5,871 nt of DNA from positions 1-5,871 of the forward strand of contig JALUZN010000451.1 of assembly GCA_027011835.1 (NCBI GenBank), read 5' to 3'. This DNA comes from Draconibacterium sp. (GTDB lineage Bacteria > Bacteroidota > Bacteroidia > Bacteroidales > Prolixibacteraceae). Positions 3,943 through 5,871 of this stretch are shown in pieces. The position numbers were made by a program, and so were the translations under genes. Each line of letters starts with the position of its first letter. Positions within the stretch are counted from its first letter, which is position 1. Below the pieces are notes generated by a model. That model saw only the letters and a program-made list of their open reading frames with translations. It had not been told where the DNA came from and ran no database searches.

Positions 3943-5871
3943 AAAAGCATTAAGATTACATTGCTATTAGTACTCGTATCAGTAGCAACAGCTTTTGCAC
4001 AGGTCCCTGCTTCGTTTAATTACCAGGCAGTAGTGCGTAACTCATCGGGCGAAATACTCGCCAACAAAACCGTTAGTTTCAGAATTTCTCTTTTACAAGG
4101 TTCAAAAACCGGAGCAGTAGTTTATTCCGAAACGCATAAACTTTCTACTAACGATTTTGGACTGGTAAACCTAAAAATAGGGAAAGGAACAAAACTATCG
4201 GGCAACTTCGCACCGGCCGACTGGGGCGATGTTATCTTTACAAAAGTTGAGATTGACCCGGCAGGCGGAAGCTCTTTTTCGGAGTTGGCAACCTCCGAAT
4301 TGTCGTCGGTTCCCTATGCATTTAAAGCACAAACTGTTGTTAACGACAAAGTTGACGATGACGATGCCGACCCTACAAACGAGATTCAGGAAATTAGCAT
4401 TAGCGGAACAACCTTGCAACTTTCGAAAGGTGGGGGCACAATTACCTTACCATCGTCGGGCGGGGGCAGTGCCGATAACTGGGGAACACAAACCGTTGTT
4501 TCAGATGAAACATTAACGGGCGAAGGTACTACTGCAAACCCACTTAGTGTTGTTGCCGATGGCGATGGTGACGACACTAACGAATTGCAAACTCTTTCAA
4601 TAAAAGGACAAATGTTGGCAATCTCCGATGGAAATTCAATTGAGGTTCCCAGTGCGTGGAGCAGGAATGACCCCAATATTTTTAGAAACAACGGGAACGT
4701 AGGAATTGGAATATCGTCCCCCTCCGAAAAACTTCATATTGGCGATGGAAATATAAGAATAAACAATGGTAAAGTAATTCTTGGCGAGCCAAATTCTAAT
4801 GGCGCATCATCACAATTTGGCACGCAAGGAGATAATACATTTATCGTTAATTTTTCAACCGGTGACATCCTTTTTAATACAAGAAAAGAACTCGGTGTAA
4901 CAGTCCCTGCAAATCCCAGATTGAGAATCACTGCCGAAGGAGATGTGAAAGTTTATAACAACTTAACCGTATCAAAAAACTTAACAATTGAAGGAGGAAC
5001 GCCCGGAGCAGGCAAAGTTCTTACTTCCGATGCAAACGGACTTGCTTCGTGGCAAAACCCTCTATGGACCAAAGTTAACACGAGTGACATCAAATATACA
5101 ACCGGAAATGTAAGCATTGGCCCCGATGACCCTGAACCATATATAGCCTTAACTGTTGCCCCAAAAAATATAAATGAGATCAAAGCAATTGAAGCAGTCA
5201 ATTCATCAGAATCTATGCCAACTATTCATATTATAAATCAAAGCAGTGGTCCTGCAGCATGGTTTAACGGGACAATTACTATTTCGGACGGGACAGAAGG
5301 AGCCGGCAAAGTTCTTACCTCCGATGCGAGCGGACATAGCAGTTGGCAAAGCCGTTTATGGACCGAAAGCGGAAAAAATGTTTATCAAAACACAGGGCAT
5401 GTTGGGATTGGAACAAGCAGCCCGACTGCTCCGCTCGAAATTAAAAGCAATGAAGTTAATGCGTTAATCATTGGTTCGGCAACAGCCAATTACAATCAAC
5501 GCCCCGGTATTCAGTTTAAAAATAACAATTCGCAGTTTATTGCCGGCGACGATGCCTCCAACGAAATCTTTGGCTTCTATTCGATATGGTCCAGTACACG
5601 AAAATACGATGCCCAACTGCGCGTGTATGGGAAAGCCAGTGGTAGCTGGGGAAAATACATCCAGCTTACCCACGACGGCGCAAATGGCTTTATCAGTACC
5701 GATGCCGGGAACATTGCTATTAACCCGGCCGGAAATGTGGGAATTAAAACAGATTCGCCAACAGCAACGCTCGATGTAAACGGATCGGTAAGATTCAGAG
5801 GAATTACTTCAGGCAGCCAGACTACTGCAATTGTTATCGACAGCAATGGAAACTTACATTCAAATAGTTCC
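3940..5871 (+). CDS. Exported fibre-like modular protein, 3' end outside the window (partial)
   Basis: The frame is open from here to the window edge, 644 codons without a stop. Residues 1-20 are a signal peptide (MKSIKITLLLVLVSVATAFA, then QVP). Residues 24-134 are a conserved-looking Bacteroidota N-terminal domain (SFNYQAVVRNSSGEIL to SSVPYAFKA). Two similar modules follow (NEIQ...SISG...ITLP at 147-171, NELQ...SIKG...IEVP at 214-237), each after an Asp-rich stretch. Between them lies a phage-tail-fibre-like motif, TLTGEGTTANPLSV (191-204). The rest carries GNVGIG-type repeats at 252, 389, 486 and 598, and two AGKVLTSDA...SWQ blocks at 356 and 454. Such shafts occur in phage tail fibres and bacterial adhesins, often ending in a peptidase S74 intramolecular chaperone or a T9SS domain. 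Which end applies here cannot be seen. A role in surface attachment is inference. An in-frame ATG at 3847 would add 31 residues before the signal peptide, and a third ATG lies at 3883. I prefer 3940 because it alone starts directly at a normal signal sequence. Confidence 0.82.
   Translation, partial: MKSIKITLLLVLVSVATAFAQVPASFNYQAVVRNSSGEILANKTVSFRISLLQGSKTGAVVYSETHKLSTNDFGLVNLKIGKGTKLSGNFAPADWGDVIFTKVEIDPAGGSSFSELATSELSSVPYAFKAQTVVNDKVDDDDADPTNEIQEISISGTTLQLSKGGGTITLPSSGGGSADNWGTQTVVSDETLTGEGTTANPLSVVADGDGDDTNELQTLSIKGQMLAISDGNSIEVPSAWSRNDPNIFRNNGNVGIGISSPSEKLHIGDGNIRINNGKVILGEPNSNGASSQFGTQGDNTFIVNFSTGDILFNTRKELGVTVPANPRLRITAEGDVKVYNNLTVSKNLTIEGGTPGAGKVLTSDANGLASWQNPLWTKVNTSDIKYTTGNVSIGPDDPEPYIALTVAPKNINEIKAIEAVNSSESMPTIHIINQSSGPAAWFNGTITISDGTEGAGKVLTSDASGHSSWQSRLWTESGKNVYQNTGHVGIGTSSPTAPLEIKSNEVNALIIGSATANYNQRPGIQFKNNNSQFIAGDDASNEIFGFYSIWSSTRKYDAQLRVYGKASGSWGKYIQLTHDGANGFISTDAGNIAINPAGNVGIKTDSPTATLDVNGSVRFRGITSGSQTTAIVIDSNGNLHSNSS
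5005..5073 (+). repeat. Internal coding repeat, copy 1 (AGKVLTSDA...SWQ module)
   Basis: This 69-bp segment of the fibre gene matches the segment at 5299-5367 at 54 of 69 positions by hand count, without gaps. The shared protein pattern is GAGKVLTSDAxGxxSWQxxLWT. About half of the differences cluster in two adjacent codons, so the rest is close to identical. This points to duplication of a roughly 294-bp unit within the shaft. Confidence 0.7.
5299..5367 (+). repeat. Internal coding repeat, copy 2 (AGKVLTSDA...SWQ module)
   Basis: Second copy of the block at 5005-5073, 294 bp further on. Each copy is followed 30 to 50 bp later by a GNVSIG or GHVGIG motif, so the duplicated unit includes the linker and the start of the next GxVGIG module. 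Confidence 0.7.

Noticed and set aside
4195..5846. Several open frames of 65-102 codons on both strands across this region
   Set aside because: They lie within the uninterrupted plus-strand fibre frame, have low-complexity composition mirroring its Gly/Ser/Thr-rich codons, and lack start signals.
4351..5871. Fibre gene as part of a prophage
   Set aside because: The modules resemble tail fibres, but the protein has a signal peptide and the neighbours are a T9SS cargo and a host-type regulator. No capsid, tail or integrase gene is present.

Overview
The window looks like chromosomal DNA of a Bacteroidota species. The evidence is a type IX secretion (T9SS) C-terminal sorting domain, an extracellular GloVer-repeat protein, a TPR / membrane / HTH regulator architecture typical of the phylum, a TAnnTTTG-type -7 box, and start codons preceded by A-rich tracts instead of Shine-Dalgarno sites. 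A marine or sediment member of class Bacteroidia is my guess. Nothing here fixes the order or genus.

Layout: positions 1-158 are AT-rich non-coding DNA downstream of the first gene. On the minus strand, 1892 to 159 encodes a membrane-anchored TPR protein with a cytoplasmic LuxR/GerE-like helix-turn-helix. A 261-bp divergent intergenic region (1893-2153) holds its probable -7 box, a CTCCTCC/GGAGGAG inverted repeat, an AT-rich imperfect palindrome that resembles a dispersed intergenic repeat, and a hairpin with flanking A and T tracts. On the plus strand follow a small orphan protein (2154-2396), a secreted seven-unit GloVer-repeat protein with a T9SS sorting domain (2422-3831), and a large exported fibre-like protein that runs off the right edge (from about 3940, open to 5871).

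The three plus-strand genes are 25 and 15-108 bp apart in one orientation, so they are probably one operon for surface or secreted proteins. The divergent TPR-HTH protein is a plausible local sensor-regulator of it, which is inference from layout only. The most useful observations are the exact seven-unit organisation of the GloVer protein, the phage-tail-fibre-like module set in the truncated protein, the duplicated leader with two in-frame starts for that protein, and the short hydrophobic ORF that overlaps the start of the orphan protein by ATGA. I see no RNA genes, CRISPR array, insertion sequence or integration site. I did not find a convincing wholly new system; the operon is best described as an uncharacterised surface-protein locus.
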